The notes: generated by a model from the letters alone, not told the origin. Positions 1-13,229 are shown, numbered from the stretch's first letter. The stretch: 64,000 nt of DNA from Congeria kusceri (GCA_027627225.1 CM051032.1:66433045-66497044); one strand, 5' to 3'. Program-made: numbers and translations.

Positions 1-187
1 ATCTCTTATGGGGCTTGTGACCTCCCGACCGGACTATTCAGGCTGCTACACATCGTCTCCAATTTAATGACTTGGTTCTGTAAATTTACTGAACACATCA
101 GGCACAAAATACCCGTATAATTTGTATCAGTGATTAACCATACTATATTGGTTATTTTGAACTACTGATAACGAAGTTTACTTTTAG

Positions 188-2285
188 ACTTCAACAACGA
201 ATGCGGCTATTTGTACGTCCGGAACTACCCTGTGCATATCGGTGACAACGCCGAGATTGCGTTCTACCCTTCTCAAAGAGTGCTAGATAATCCTGACACA
301 CGTGTTTGGCTACGCAATGGAGATGCAATCAAGTTGGACAAAGGCCAGCACGAAGAGTATTTTGAGGAAAAGAGACAGAAATACATACTTACTGTCTTTA
401 ATTTCACAAGACAATTCACGTACCATTTAACTTGTAAAAGCAAGGAGTCTGGTTATTATGCATATAATAAATCAGACATCAACGGTACCGAGAAGGTTCG
501 TGGCAGCGGTAATGACGTCGGTATGATTGAAAACAACGCATCCAATGGCTCTAGAGCATTCCAGACCAACGATGTACATCTATATATTGGTATCTAGTCA
601 GCGATTTATTCTTTATTGACCACACATCATACAAAATTTCACACAATTTATGAAGAAATGTTAAAATAACTAATTAACTAGTTAACTTTTGTAATAATAA
701 CAATAACAATAACAATAATAAGAATAATAATAACAATAACAATAATAATAATAATTAAGGTCGCTGTGGTGTAATGGATATGGTGTGCGCCTTGCGATCG
801 GGAGATTGTGATTTCGATCCCAGGAAACGGACTCGAAAGTGTTTCAATAAGCCTATGGCTTTCGACACAATCGAGTAAAAATAAAATTGTTTAGAATAAT
901 AATAATAATAATAATGATAATAATAATAATAATAATAGCGGTAACACATTGCACATTGAACGTTGTTTTATTTCAGGCCAGCCAGCTGTAGGTCCACTGT
1001 GTGCACCAGAGACAGACTCAAGCTGTGTGTGTGTGTCGGTGGGAGATACGATCAGTTGTACGACGTATTCTAACAATTCGTCACTGCAGATTGGTGACGA
1101 ACATGTTCACGAACTGCACAGGATACCAACGTCAAATGATGTCGCCTATGTCTTGAGGAAAATAATAAATGACAGCACGTACCATAAGCGCACAGCCACA
1201 TGCTTTGCCATGTTTGAGGATGTCACGTATGCGTTCAATACTAGCGCCACGATGTGCATTATCGGTAAGAAAATGACGACCATTAAAAAAAATTATAAAC
1301 TCTATAGATGTTTATTAAATTTGCATAAGCGTTACAATGAAATGTTTATTTTTACAGAACCTCCACGCGCATTGCACTTGTTCGTACCCGTCGTCCATGA
1401 AGGGGAGCCTGTTAATATAACATGTGTTGCACGCAACGGAAGACCGGCGCCTAAACTTGAAATGTACGTTGATGACGATGTTATGCCCGACGTTGATATG
1501 TTGGATGTGTACAATGCAACTTCGGATTTATACGAGACAAGAGCACAGCTTCGGTCTGCAGAAAGGGCGTGGAATAATAAGACCGTGCACTGCAGAGCTC
1601 TGGTTTATAACTCCAAATCTGAGCAATATGAGCCCTGGGACTCCAGACGTGCTACCTTAATATACAAATGTAAGAATACATTAAACCGAAGTACAGTTCT
1701 TTGAGCAAATTAGAAAGCGCGTTATTTAAACGTTGCAAAATGATATAAATATGACAATAAATCTTGGTGTAAAATTTGAATTATTGAACTGTATGAAACT
1801 TTTCAAAGATTTAACTGAGAAGTGAGATTAATCGTCATTAAGCAACGTGCTATTAACAAACCGCGGTATTGAAAACAAAATGCTTCTTATTTTATGTTGG
1901 GCAGATCCCCCGTCTGTACTTCAAATGACCACGCCGCAATCACCGTTCGAGTTTTCCTCGTGGTATTCCTTAGATATCTGCTGCGAAATGGGCGAAACAA
2001 ACGCCGTATGTAAAATTGAATGGTCAACCGAAATCCCGAATATTGACCTAAGACGCATTTCGTATGTTCAGCTCCCAGAGAGACAGTCGTGTGTCCACAC
2101 TATCCTCTCGCAGTCGGCAAATGCGAAGAACATAAGTTGTTATGTCAACTGCTCGGAATTTCGCATTGATTTGCAGAAGAATTTTATGGTTGACCTACCA
2201 AGTACGGAAAAAGGTCTAAAAATAAATAAATCAATATATATCTATATATATATCTATGAATAAAAATATAAATGACTTAAAAAAA

Positions 2286-2320
<35 letters not shown>

Positions 2321-2341
2321 ATACATACATAAATAAATACA

Positions 2342-2392
<51 letters not shown>

Positions 2393-5110
2393 AAATACCA
2401 TTTGATATAAGGGACACTTCATGAGATTTGCACAATAAGAAATACAATAATATATGGTAATTCATATACTTAAGTCAAGCTAGTTAAAATCTATGAACGT
2501 ATTTTCTAGGGCCACCTGTTGTTGATGTTCAAAGAACGAATTTCTATAGTTCCAAAAGCCAGTCTGAGATGATTATGCTAACGTGCGTTGTGGACAGCAA
2601 CCCTATTGGAAACATCACTTGGCTTGACGGAAACGGAAAGAAAGACTACGCCGTGTGCACGCTGACGACAAAGTGCGTTGTTCAGATGAACGCATCTGAA
2701 GTAGAAATTCCGAAAAACTTCGCATGTGTAGCTGTCAATATTTACGGTGAAAGTAGAAATGCCATTTTGGTATTTGCAACAGGCAACTCTCCCACAGGTA
2801 TCTGTGTGACAATAGTTCACAGACATTAATTTTGTATTATAATATATGTATTGAAATTGGTTAACTCTTTTTACACTGTGTTTTATGAACTATTTCAGCA
2901 ACTATAAACGATAATCTAACATGAAGTCGCTAATTTTTCTTTGGACAAAGAACACAAATATCGTTGCTCAACTACCTCATAAACAAAGCCAAAAGAAGTC
3001 CCGATTCTGAGCGGAGCATAGTAAAAAGTAGTTCCAATTACAATTGCAAAAAAAATATGTCAAATCATGTTAGAATCGACATAATTTTCGCATTATCGTT
3101 GCTTATCGTCCAATTAATAACACTTTGTCGTTTTGATGCATCAGAACTCAAATTGTTAACTGTCTTATGGACATCCGAAATAGCACTCCAACAGTAACTC
3201 CATAGATACCGTCATTACAATTTGGTTTGGGTATTGCTTCAGCCAACTGCATACAATACTTCATTACAAAATGTTTTGGTGTTGTTTTAGCACAAAAGCT
3301 CCCATGGATGTACATTGCGGCTGGAATAGGAGGGCTTGCAATTCTGAGCTGCATAATCCTAGCAGTTGTTGGCGTCGTGAAGCGTACGTACATGCTATCA
3401 TATGAACAATAACTTCATCTCTAGTAATTATGCAGCTTATTGTGTTAAAACAGTTAATACATAATGCAACAGATGAAGTCAGAGTTTAAAGGATACGTTG
3501 TTACATTTTATACATTACATTAATTGATTCACAAGTTCAAACCCACACATGTATTGCATTATCATCCATCAAACCCACTCAGTTATTGCATTCTCATCGA
3601 AAAGTTCAAGTTGAAAACCCACACATTTATTGCACTCGCATCGTTCAAACCCACACATTTATTGCATTAAAACATGTTATTATATTCATAGCCGTACATA
3701 TAAAACACCGCACACTTGATAGCAAACATTAAGCAATACGTGATTATAATAAAATTATACATGGCATGTTTTTCTTATTAAATTACAATAGTTGAATGAA
3801 AATTGTAGACGATTCTAATTTCAGGTGTTTCCAGGTCATCGAGAATAAACTTGACGAATGAGTAAGTATCGATTTCTTAAAATGTAATTATTCCCATGCA
3901 TTTATTGATTTTCCTTGTTGTATTGAGGTCATCTTCAATGTGTTTTATATGTGTTATTATTGTATATGTTTGCAGGGTCGGTAAACAAGATGCGGTGGAA
4001 ATAAATGCCATACCTGAACATAGACCAAGACCAGGTTTATTTTCGTTTTAACTGTTTAACCTTGTTAATTGTAAATCATAATTAATTACCCTATATAAAA
4101 CATAAATATCTTGTAAAGTAATTTGTTTTCAGGACTAGCACGCCTACACATAAGCACCACATGCTTTCGTATAATTTATATATGAGGCGTGTCGTGGGAA
4201 ACCCGGGCTTAATGCATCTGCGTAAAGTGTCGTCCCGGATCAACCTGTGCAGACCCGGGACGACACTTACCGCGTTTATGGTATTTTCTGGTTCAAGGAA
4301 GTCTTTTCTAATCATAAATCCACTTTAGGTGGAAAGTGCCGTCCTAGATAAGCCCGGTTTTCCCACGACACAACTCATATTAAAAGAACGCTGCTTCAAC
4401 ATTTCGAGAGTGGTTTGCGATACATTTGATATTCACATGTTCTTATAATTTCATTCAGTACTCACAATGGGTCTGTCATAAATAATGGGACTACCATAAA
4501 GCTTCTCTACCATTGTTATTAATTGGCTTAAGTTTCAATAATTGTTTGCACGTGGTTGGAATTAAATACCTCATATATGTTTTTAACTTGAATTCATTTA
4601 ATGACCAGAAGCGGAGTACCAGGAAATAGAGGATGTTATGATCAGCACACACACTGATAGTGAGATACCAGAGGTAGGGAGATGTTTTCTTTCACGAAAA
4701 TTCACGTTTTTTCCATCGTTTGGTAAATATCTTCTTGAGACAAAAGCGCATAAATAATATCCCTTGCCATAATACAGCTTAAACATATCCCAAATAGAAC
4801 TTTTACATTATAAGTCACACGATAACAGATTACTTGTGTTCGAGTCTGTGAAACATTACACAGAAATTGAGGAAAACGGTGGGAAAATGAGCAAAACAAT
4901 ATGAGCTTAGGCAGGTCTAAATGTTCAATGCAATATTATACTGTGATACAAACTAACTGTGTGGAACAAATGAGAAAGACATGTCTCATTTTCTCCGTTT
5001 AGCAACAATTACTTATTGTACTGCAGACAGGTAGCGAGCAAATTCCCAAGCCATACGAGGATCTTCGAAGGTCAAAACGCGATTTGGCAGGGAACTATAC
5101 ACTGAACTAA
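188..5110 (+). CDS. Ig-superfamily transmembrane receptor (5' incomplete)
   Basis: Ten exons join without a break: 188-589, 977-1264, 1358-1669, 1905-2213, 2510-2797, 3291-3383, 3825-3861, 3976-4034, 4609-4673 and 5027-5110 (stop TAA). All have AG/GT borders, and together they give 644 residues. The first five exons each encode an Ig-like or Ig-derived unit. The third (NITCVARNGRPAPKLEMYV) and fifth (MLTCVVDSNPIGNITW) are clear C2-type, with a later Cys and N-glycosylation sites. The first two are divergent. Exon six holds a single membrane span (about MYIAAGIGGLAILSCIILAV) followed by KR, so the topology is type I. The tail of about 80 residues contains EYQEI, PYEDL and a C-terminal NYTLN. 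These are tyrosine motifs that could bind SH2 proteins, but they do not match strict ITIM or ITAM spacing. The signal-peptide exon lies upstream of the window. Junctions between extracellular exons are all phase 1, as is usual for exon-shuffled Ig domains. Adhesion and immune-type recognition are both possible; I do not recognise the orthologue. Confidence 0.85.
759..890 (+). repeat. tRNA-derived SINE, internally deleted
   Basis: This lies in the first intron of the IgSF gene. It has a tRNA-like head with an A-box-like tggtgtaatgga and a B-box-like tttcgatccc, then a core ending in tggctttcgacacaatcgag and an A-rich tail. Compared with the copy at 30307, the stretch between the B box and the 'gaaacgg' core is missing, so this copy is shortened. 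The layout recalls the V-SINE/RUDI type described in molluscs; that assignment is from memory. Confidence 0.7.
2280..2395. repeat. (AAAT)n microsatellite
   Basis: About 28 copies of a tetranucleotide, with a few ACAT interruptions near 2323-2343, in an intron of the IgSF gene. Open frames on minus here are only the repeat read as FIYL units. Confidence 0.95.
4182..4377. mobile_element. Palindromic MITE-like element, copy 1
   Basis: This has the inverted ends tgaggcgtgtcgtgggaaa / tttcccacgacac-actca and internal inverted blocks (aagtgtcgtcccgg / ccgggacgacactt), each arm a smaller palindrome. It belongs to the family also seen at 11542, 12050, 40791 and 55371. It sits in the IgSF intron between the last membrane-proximal exons. 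No coding capacity is seen. Confidence 0.85.
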
Positions 5111-7590
5111 ATGTAAATGTTTTGTTCAAGAAGCCTGTGACAGTGAAAGCGAACACAACCATGTTCCAATTTATATCATTTAAATATGTTATCATTTATA
5201 TATTTTTCTTTGATTAATTAGATTTGAATTGAAACCATTTGGTAATTTAATTAATTATAATTCGTCGATATAAATTCAAATGTATGTTCGTATGGTTATG
5301 CCTGTTCATGTGTTACCATATGTGTAAGATGTTTATTAGATTTTTGTTGTATCTTTTAATAGTGGTTGTGGTTGAGTGTTTGGTGCTCTTGAGTGGAAAC
5401 CATGTTTACTTATTTGTTGCCAGCGTCTACCCCACAATTGTTATGCGCTATCTGTTTACACATTCATGTGTTGTAGGTTTATCATAATGCATTAAATATA
5501 TTTATAAAAACTAAATATATTTATTGAGTTACTGGAAATTCGTTTTTAATTATTGATATCATAATTTTATATTAACCATAATTGCCATTCATGAATTGTG
5601 CAAATGTAGATTTTAGTAACGGTACAGATAGAAATTAGTATAAGATAGAGTAGAAAGTTGAACTGGTTTACTAACAAAATAATACTTTAATTGACAATTC
5701 ACGCATGACATTCACTCAACTGTATCTTAGTAAATGAACTTCTAGGTAATTCGTTACATTTGATTCGAGAACTTAACATTGTATATTTATGATATTTCAT
5801 CGTTTATATATCCGTTTATAGGTAACTATAACATTATCTATATATTTATATTGATATATGTCGTTTGTATTTTGTATTTGTTTTGTTATAATAATTTTAG
5901 TTTATTATTTTATCGTTGGAACACATTGTTTTGAAATATTCTTGTAATTTTAATGTCATTCATTCGTAACATTTGATTCGAGAAGTTAACATTGTATATT
6001 TATAATATATTTCATCGTTAATATATCCATTTATAGAAACTGTATCCTGAAAGAAAGAACCCGAAAACGCCAATATCGGCAACACATGTATGACACACTG
6101 TATGGTGTAACACTTCAGCTTCGTAATTGACAAAAATTGTACCTATTAAAGTGTTTGAGATGATATCACTACTATGTTAACATTTTATATTGTGTTAGTT
6201 CTTGTTTTAAAGTTGCATTTCCTCCACTGAATGTTCAATATAATTAAGTATGTTTCCTGTATGTACATGAGATAAATCAATGTATTGATGTATAAAGCGA
6301 TGTATTGTCAATACACTTTTATTTGTTCACATTACCCGTGTTCATTCGCTAAATGTAACAAGATTTTTACTCCAAAATAGTCAGGTTTCATGGTACCGAA
6401 CTCATGATCAGCTCTATAATAAACTAAGTAAAAAATACAAGGATACAAATACAATAATATTTAATAAATACATTCTATAAATGGTATCCATTTGTTTCAG
6501 GCTAAAACAAACGAATGCCATTAAAGAATTTATTTATTAAATATTCTTGTTTTCTTTTCTCCTGTGACCTTGGGTTTAATAAATTTAATAGAAACAAAGT
6601 CAATATAAATATATCTAAAGTTTCAAGTAAACTTTTAAAAACACTTAGTCTTATATGCGTATTGTATATTATAAGTCTTATATGCGTTCTTCTATTGCAA
6701 AATATCGGTTTCATTTTTTTTTTCAGTTTCTTATTCATTGATCCTAGAAGATTGTGTTTGATAATCTGTGCGAACAATATACGGATAATATACCTGTTTG
6801 AGGTAGTTAACGTCCGCGGAGGCCCGATAAAGGGGCTTTTCGGACATTAACGACCGGAAAAATGTGTATTGTCGCTATTAAAGCATAAAACATACATCTG
6901 GAGTAATAAAACCGAATCAAATGGGCAATTTACTCTAAAATCGTATTAATTTTTTTTATAGAACAGAGCACTTGTTTATTTATCGTTTTTAATATTTTAT
7001 TAACAGGGCTGTGTTCAGTCGAGCGGGAATCGCATTAGTTAGTGGTAATTTTTTTTTAAATAGGTTTTTTCATTAATTTCAGCGTGCATCACGTATATAA
7101 TAAATACTATACAATTCACGATACAGTGATAATGTTATATAAGCTTGCAAGCGTTTTTCTTTAAACATCAGTTAAAGGTCAAAAAGGTTGTATGGAAAAC
7201 TGATAGTAAAAATTGTGTCAAAATTTGAATACTCACGTTTGAAATGTTTACACATTTCGCCATTTTTACCGGGAGGCCATTACGTTACGTTAGCGAGAAA
7301 CCTTTCGTTAACTGGAGGTCGGGCGTTTTGCCTAACCAGTGTGATATTTCTATGACTGATTGGTTAAGTCAGTGCACAAGCTAACTTGTATTTCACCCTT
7401 TCGCCGTAATGAACGCAAAATATTAAATTTTGTATTTTTAAGTTGTATTTGCAATAGGTATTTGTGATTATATTTTACTCATACATGTAGCATGAAACTA
7501 CATTAATAAAAATTTTCGTTGGATTGAATGACTTTCATACACCGTAATTGTAAGAATCCAGTAAGTGGCTGTCGTCAAACATGCGAAACA
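5111..7590. other. IgSF 3' flank, AT-rich, no gene seen
   Basis: This AT-rich DNA follows the receptor stop codon, and part of it is presumably 3' UTR. AATAAA-like strings occur (for example near 6465 and 6525), but none can be picked with confidence. The phrase 'cgtaacatttgattcgaga' recurs at about 5753 and 5965, suggesting an old local duplication. GC-richer patches near 6812-6860 and 7256-7340 look like decayed repeats. No supported coding exon was found. Confidence 0.5.
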
Positions 7591-7602
7591 AAAATATGTG
7601 CC

Positions 7603-7754
7603 AGATAGAGAATGCTAGGTTAGTGCTGAATAAAGGTAAGTTTATTTAACGAGGCTTAGAAAACCTGAACCACGAGCCTTGACGAGTGGTTCACGTTTTC
7701 GTGCCGTGCAAATAAACTTATCTTTATTCAATACTTACCTAGTATTCTATTTAT
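7603..7754. repeat. Foldback element (about 45-nt arms)
   Basis: The left arm, reading agagaatgctaggttagtg then aataaaggtaagtttattt, is the imperfect reverse complement of the right arm ending in tagtattctatttat. The loop contains cgaggctt...cacgagccttgacgag. It resembles the foldback at 13973-14115 in overall plan. Confidence 0.7.
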
Positions 7755-7759
7755 CCCAT

Positions 7760-8325
7760 CATTTTTTTGTCTTTATTTAGTTTGAAAATTAACGAAAGAA
7801 AACACTGTATATTACGAAAAACATAACATGACGTAACGAAAATAGCAAGATGACTTCATTATACTGCGCATGTTTGCTTTATCACCACAGTGTCGAAATA
7901 AAGCAAAGTGTATTCTATAGGGGTTTATTTCGTCAATACACGCACGATGATGGGATAAAAAGTCACGACGCCATCCAACTGTTATATACTCCTTGGGAAG
8001 TACTTCAGACGACCGCTCTACCGGGGGCAAGGGTTGAAAAGTAACATGGCACAGGCCATACTATCAACTAATTAACCAGATAACATGATAAACTTTCGTA
8101 TATTCTGCTAGTTGAATACGTGACTTTGTATCCTGTCTCTCTGACTATTTTCACCATGAATCCTTTAAAATTTCAACTTTAAAACTTTTTTTATGTCTTC
8201 TTCACACACTATTAAAATAGACAACATATACACACCACAGTACTTTAATTTATTTCCACACACAAAAATAGTATATTTTTGTAACTGTTAGAACTATTTC
8301 AGTCTAACAGCAAGAACGATATTGC
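7760..8325. other. No gene seen
   Basis: Mixed AT-rich sequence with a CpG-containing patch near 7950-8040. The short open frames on both strands lack domain signatures and splice support. No structure beyond weak local repeats was noticed. Confidence 0.4.
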
Positions 8326-8823
8326 TTAAAGGGACTATGTCGACGAAAAATTGAATTCCTATTGCACTATACATTATATTATTCGCTAGAAATGCGCTTT
8401 ACTAAGACATGTGCATTAAATAAAAAAAAATATATAATACACAACAAGATATTTGAAAAAAATAAAAATAGCAAAAAAGTCCGAAAAAATTAAAACCCAA
8501 ATCGGGTATCGAACTCACGACTGATGAGCCATTCGAAGAAATGACAGTAGACATCGCTTTAACCTACTGCGCTATCACGCTTGGTAAGGGTTGTTTGTTA
8601 AATATGGTTATACGGTTATACCAAATGCTCACAATTCTGACGTCAAAATGTAAACAGGGAAAGGGCCAAACAAACACAACCCATATTATAACATACACTC
8701 TTCCCATTATATACACCCTGTTTTAACCGTTATTATATGCCGGTATTAATATCTTAATTTCATTTTTTTTAAGAAATTGCCCCCCCCCCCTTGAGGCCAT
8801 TTTCGATGACATAGTCCCTCTAA
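8326..8823 (-). mobile_element. TIR element with tRNA-like core, copy 1
   Basis: The left end TTAAAGGGACTATGTCGACG is the inverted partner of the right end, which reads ttagagggactatgtcatcg on minus. The total is about 498 bp. Inside, on minus at 8498-8585, is a tRNA-like module. It has an A-box-like stretch (tagcgcagtaggttaaagcg) and a B box (gagttcgatacc) with a long variable region. A C-run lies at 8780-8789, about 34 bp inside the right end. The same layout recurs in opposite orientation at 57678-58185. Either a SINE has been captured by a non-autonomous DNA transposon, or the family itself ends in TIRs. Confidence 0.75.
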
Positions 8824-9477
8824 CTTAGCACAGAACCTCCAAACAAAGATTTGAGCATAGCTCACATCACATCTCTGCCGTCACATCACATCTCTGCCGA
8901 TACAAACTTCCACGTGACAACAGTCAGATCATATGATACCACGTGAAGATGCGACGATGCAAAATGTGTTATTATTTAACTCCTTTTCTAGCGAAACGAT
9001 TTCCATTTATCGCAATAATGCAACCACATTATGTTCAATGATAAAAACTACACACATACACACATACCCACATCAGTTGTAATCGAAGGTTACACACGAG
9101 TTAAATTCTAAATATTTCTTCCATTTAAAATGTTACGGTGAGTTTACAATAATAAAGACAACCACTCATGAAGTAGAAAAATCTGTGTAAGTACATGTAC
9201 ATATTGATAATGAATACGCAAATAGGGAGTATGGTTGTCATACATGTGTTTAATATTAAACCAATTCCAACTGCATCAGCAGAAACTTTTAAGAACAAAT
9301 GAAGAACCTTTATGGTAAGTTAGGCAAGTTAACAACTGTCGATGATAAGTGTATAAAGTAAAACACATATTAATCTAATAATATAATTAATTATAATAAT
9401 CTTCTAGATACTTGTAATTAAAACCACAGAAACATCAGCTGTAAAGAAATCACTATTAACATCCCCAGGTACTTTAT
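8824..9477. other. No gene seen
   Basis: AT-rich DNA containing a 19-bp direct doublet (tcacatcacatctctgccg, at 8862-8900). The two flanking features are repeats. No exon-like reading frame with splice sites was recognised. Confidence 0.4.
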
Positions 9478-9483
9478 TTGAGG

Positions 9484-10517
9484 CAAAGGACCTATTGCCT
9501 ATACAAACAACAAAGGACCTATTGCCTATACAAACAACAAAGGACCTATTGCCTATACAAACAACAAAGGACCTATTGCCTATACAAACAACAAAGGACC
9601 TATTGCCTATACAAACAACAAAGGACCTATTGCCTATACAAACAACAAAGGACCTATTGCCTATACAAACAACAAAGGACCTATTGCCTATACAAACAAC
9701 AAAGTACCTATTGCCTATACAAACAACAAAGGACCTATTGCCTATACAAACAACAAAGGACCTATTGCCTATACAAACAACAAAGGACCTATTGCCTATA
9801 CAAACAACAAAGGACCTATTGCCTACACAAACAACAAAGAACCTATTGCCTATACAAACAACAAAGTACCTATTGCCTATACAAACAACAAAGGACCTAT
9901 TGCCTATACAAACAACAAAGGACCTATTGCCTATACAAACAACAAAGGACCTATTGCCTATACAAACAACAAAGGACCTATTGCCTATACAAACAACAAA
10001 GGACCTATTGCCTATACAAACAACAAAGGACCTATTGCCTATACAAAGAGCAAAGTACCTGTTGCCTATACAAACAACAAAGTACCTATTGCCTATACAA
10101 ACAACAAAGGACCTATTGCCTATACAAACAACAAAGTACCTATTGCCTATACAAACAACAAAGGACCTATTGCCTATACAAACAACAAAGGACCTATTGC
10201 CTATACAAACAACAAAGGACCTATTGCCTATACAAACAACAAAGTACCTATTGCCTATACAAACAACAAAGTACCTATTGCCTATACAAACAACAAAGGA
10301 CTTATTGCCTATACAAACAACAAAGGACCTATTGCCGATACAAACAACAAAGGACCTATTGCCTATTCAAACAACAAAGGACCTATTGCCTATACAAACA
10401 ACAAAGGACCTATTGCCTATACAAACAACAAGGACCTATTGCCTATACAAACAACAAAGGACCTATTGCCTATACAAACAACAAAGGACCTATTGCCTAT
10501 ACAAACAACAAAGTACC
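9484..10517. repeat. 27-bp minisatellite, about 38 copies
   Basis: The unit is aaaggacctattgcctatac followed by aaacaac (27 bp). Copies are nearly identical, with scattered ggacc/gtacc variants and one copy near 10430 missing a single A. Because 27 is a multiple of 3, the array reads through as long open frames (repeating QRTYCLYKQ or DLLPIQTTK). The one-base loss shifts all frames, and there is no signal peptide or domain. It is best read as non-coding satellite DNA. Confidence 0.95.
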
Positions 10518-10519
10518 AT

Positions 10520-11540
10520 ACGCACAACAGAACACAAAACATAAAATGATTAAAACTGGGGTCACTCACACTTGATCCAGAATTAATCACAAAACACATG
10601 TATTTAGTATTTACAAAATGTAAATAAAATTTAACCTTATAGAAAACATAAATCAAATTAAATAGTGATAAAAAAGAATATTAATTCAGTTGAATTACTG
10701 TTTTATTGCAAAAGGTTAAACGTTCACCAGAGCAACTGCTTGATGAAATGAAGTATAAAAAAAAAAAGTATCATCCCTGCTTGTTTACAATACTTCAACA
10801 CCTAGCATCATATCATTTCAGGTCATCGTTATGAATTTCAGGAAGAAGCCGTAAAACGTGGTGTAAAAGGACAAGTTACTGTTACGTAGCCTGGTCGTAT
10901 ATGATAAACATATGCATTTAAAATAAATGCATTTTATAATCTAATATTAAATGACAATAAACGTTAATACGTATGCTAACAGAATACGAAAAACGAATAT
11001 AATTCAAAAATGTGAATCAGACATTACATTACCTGCTTAACGGTCATGTGTCGCCAACAAACTCGCCAAACTGAATCGATACAACTTTAAAGCTGCTTTA
11101 ACAAACGTGAATCGATAAATTAAGTAAGGTTGAAATTAAATCGTTATCAAAAACTAACAGGCAGGTGTTTCTGTGTAGACACATACTATACATTTTTTAT
11201 AGATAAGACTGTATCAAATTAGAAAGTATATGTTTAGCATTCAATGTTGCGTATTAACATTCGTTTTAAAACACTATTTGTTCCTGTCAGTTGGATACAT
11301 TTTAAATATAGTTTACAAAGGAGGGGTTATCAATATTTAAAAAACGTCATCAATATATACAAGGATTTTGTTTGAACTTTGAATTAAATTTAATTGACTA
11401 TCCTAGATTAACTAAGCATTAAATACCTTAAATACGATATTAAAAAAGATCTTCCATAAGCGGTGTACAATTACTATCCAAACCTCCATATACATACATG
11501 GCTTTGAATATTTACCAAAACGTCTCACAATCTTATACGA
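10520..11540. other. No gene seen
   Basis: AT-rich intergenic DNA downstream (in minus sense) of gene A. Only short chance open frames are present, and nothing resembles a domain. Confidence 0.4.
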
Positions 11541-11541
11541 A

Positions 11542-11777
11542 GTGGCGTGTCGTGGGAAAACCGGGCCTAATGCACTTGCGTAAAGTGTCGTCCTGGAACA
11601 GCCGGTGAAGGACGACACTACGCTTTTATGGTATTTTCTGTTTCAAGGAATTCTCTTCTAGACATAAATCTACTGTAGCGGAAAGTGCCGTCCTGGATTA
11701 GCCTGGACTGCACAGGCTCATCCAGGACGACACTTTACGCACGTGCATTAAGCCCGGTTTTCCCACGACACGCCACT
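11542..11777. mobile_element. Palindromic MITE-like element, copy 2
   Basis: The ends gtggcgtgtcgtgggaaaac and ...gttttcccacgacacgccac are perfect or near-perfect inverted repeats. Internal blocks aagtgtcgtcctgg and ggacgacacttt are also inverted. It lies about 150 bp downstream of the gene A stop codon. Confidence 0.9.
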
Positions 11778-11923
11778 CAGCCGCGCGCAAAGTAAATGTC
11801 AATTAATCTTGCATCCTTCTAAAATAAAATGTCACAGTTACTAATCAATTTAACATGAATATCTAAATTAATTCATATCTACGTAGGTTGTTCCACAGAA
11901 ATGTGCGTATGTATCCTTGAAGT

Positions 11924-12917
11924 TCAGGCCGTGACCAGTTTTACAGCATCCACCTCTATATAATCGCTCGAGACAGATGCGTCCATATTAATTCGAATGA
12001 CATTGGTGAACATGTTGGTCACCTGAAAAATAAAAAATAAAAACACATTTGAGGCGTGTGGTGGGAAACCCGGGATAAATGCATGTGCGTAAAGTGTCGT
12101 CCCGGATTAGCCTTTGCTCTCCGCACAGGCTAATCCAGGACACCCCTTTCCGCCTATAGTGGATTTATGTTTAGAAGAGACTTTCTTGAAACAGAAAATA
12201 CCATAAAAGCGGAAAGTGTCACCCTGGATTAGCCGATGCGGACTGCACAGGCTGATCCGGGACGACACTTTACGCACATGCATTAAGCCCTGTTTTCACA
12301 CGACACGCCTCATTTATGATCTGGAATTGTCAGATACTCACCCAACACAAAACTCAAAAATACAAAATTGAATTAAAATAAGATAAATTAGCAATAAGAA
12401 GAAATATTGTATAAACAAACTATGGAGGAAGATTTAAGGAACACTTTTTCAATGAATATAATCACATATTGTCTTGTATCTGAACTGAATCATTAAGCGA
12501 TCGGTACAACAAATATATTTGCACACATACATTCAGCATCGGGCTAAATATCCTGGATTCACTGATTGCCTGAGGTCGTTCCGTTGACCATAAGGTTATC
12601 CAGACGTCATCTGTCAGACGCAGGCCTTGGATTGACGTCACAGAGCCAGCCATGTAGGTCTCGTAAATGTCTACTCGACCAACCTTGACCGGAGTGGCGA
12701 ACTCAAGCTGTATGCATAGAAACAAATGAAATGGTATGTTATTTGTGGGCAGACAAACGGATGGACTAGTGAACTGACAAACTTGTATATGTATATGTCT
12801 GTATGTGTATAGAAACAAATGAAATGGTATGTTATTTGTGGGCAGACAAACGGATGGACTAGTGAACTGACAAACGTGGATATGTATATGTCTGTATGTG
12901 TGTGTGTGTGTGTGTGC

Positions 12918-12996
<79 letters not shown>

Positions 12997-13095
12997 TGCG
13001 TGCGTGTGTGTGTGATTAATCTTCAAGAACATTGCATAAGTAACATTTTCTTTCTTCATAAGGTATAGCTGTTGGTTTATGTATGTATGTATGTA

Positions 13096-13136
<41 letters not shown>

Positions 13137-13139
13137 GTG

Positions 13140-13171
<32 letters not shown>

Positions 13172-13178
13172 TGCGTGC

Positions 13179-13229
<51 letters not shown>

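Noticed and set aside
759..835. Functional tRNA gene on plus
   Set aside because: Same reason: a SINE head with a diverged B box, a SINE core downstream and a second copy at 30307.
6502..6850. Overlapping plus and minus open frames in the IgSF 3' flank
   Set aside because: AT-rich, low-complexity translations without domains, conserved motifs or splice sites.
8498..8585. Functional tRNA gene on minus
   Set aside because: The A and B boxes are present, but the variable region is long, arm pairing is poor, and the module sits inside a repeated TIR element.
9478..10575. 365-codon open frame (QRTYCLYKQ repeats) as a gene
   Set aside because: It is the 27-bp minisatellite read in frame. A one-base slip changes the frame near the end, a second frame is equally open, and there is no signal peptide or unique sequence.
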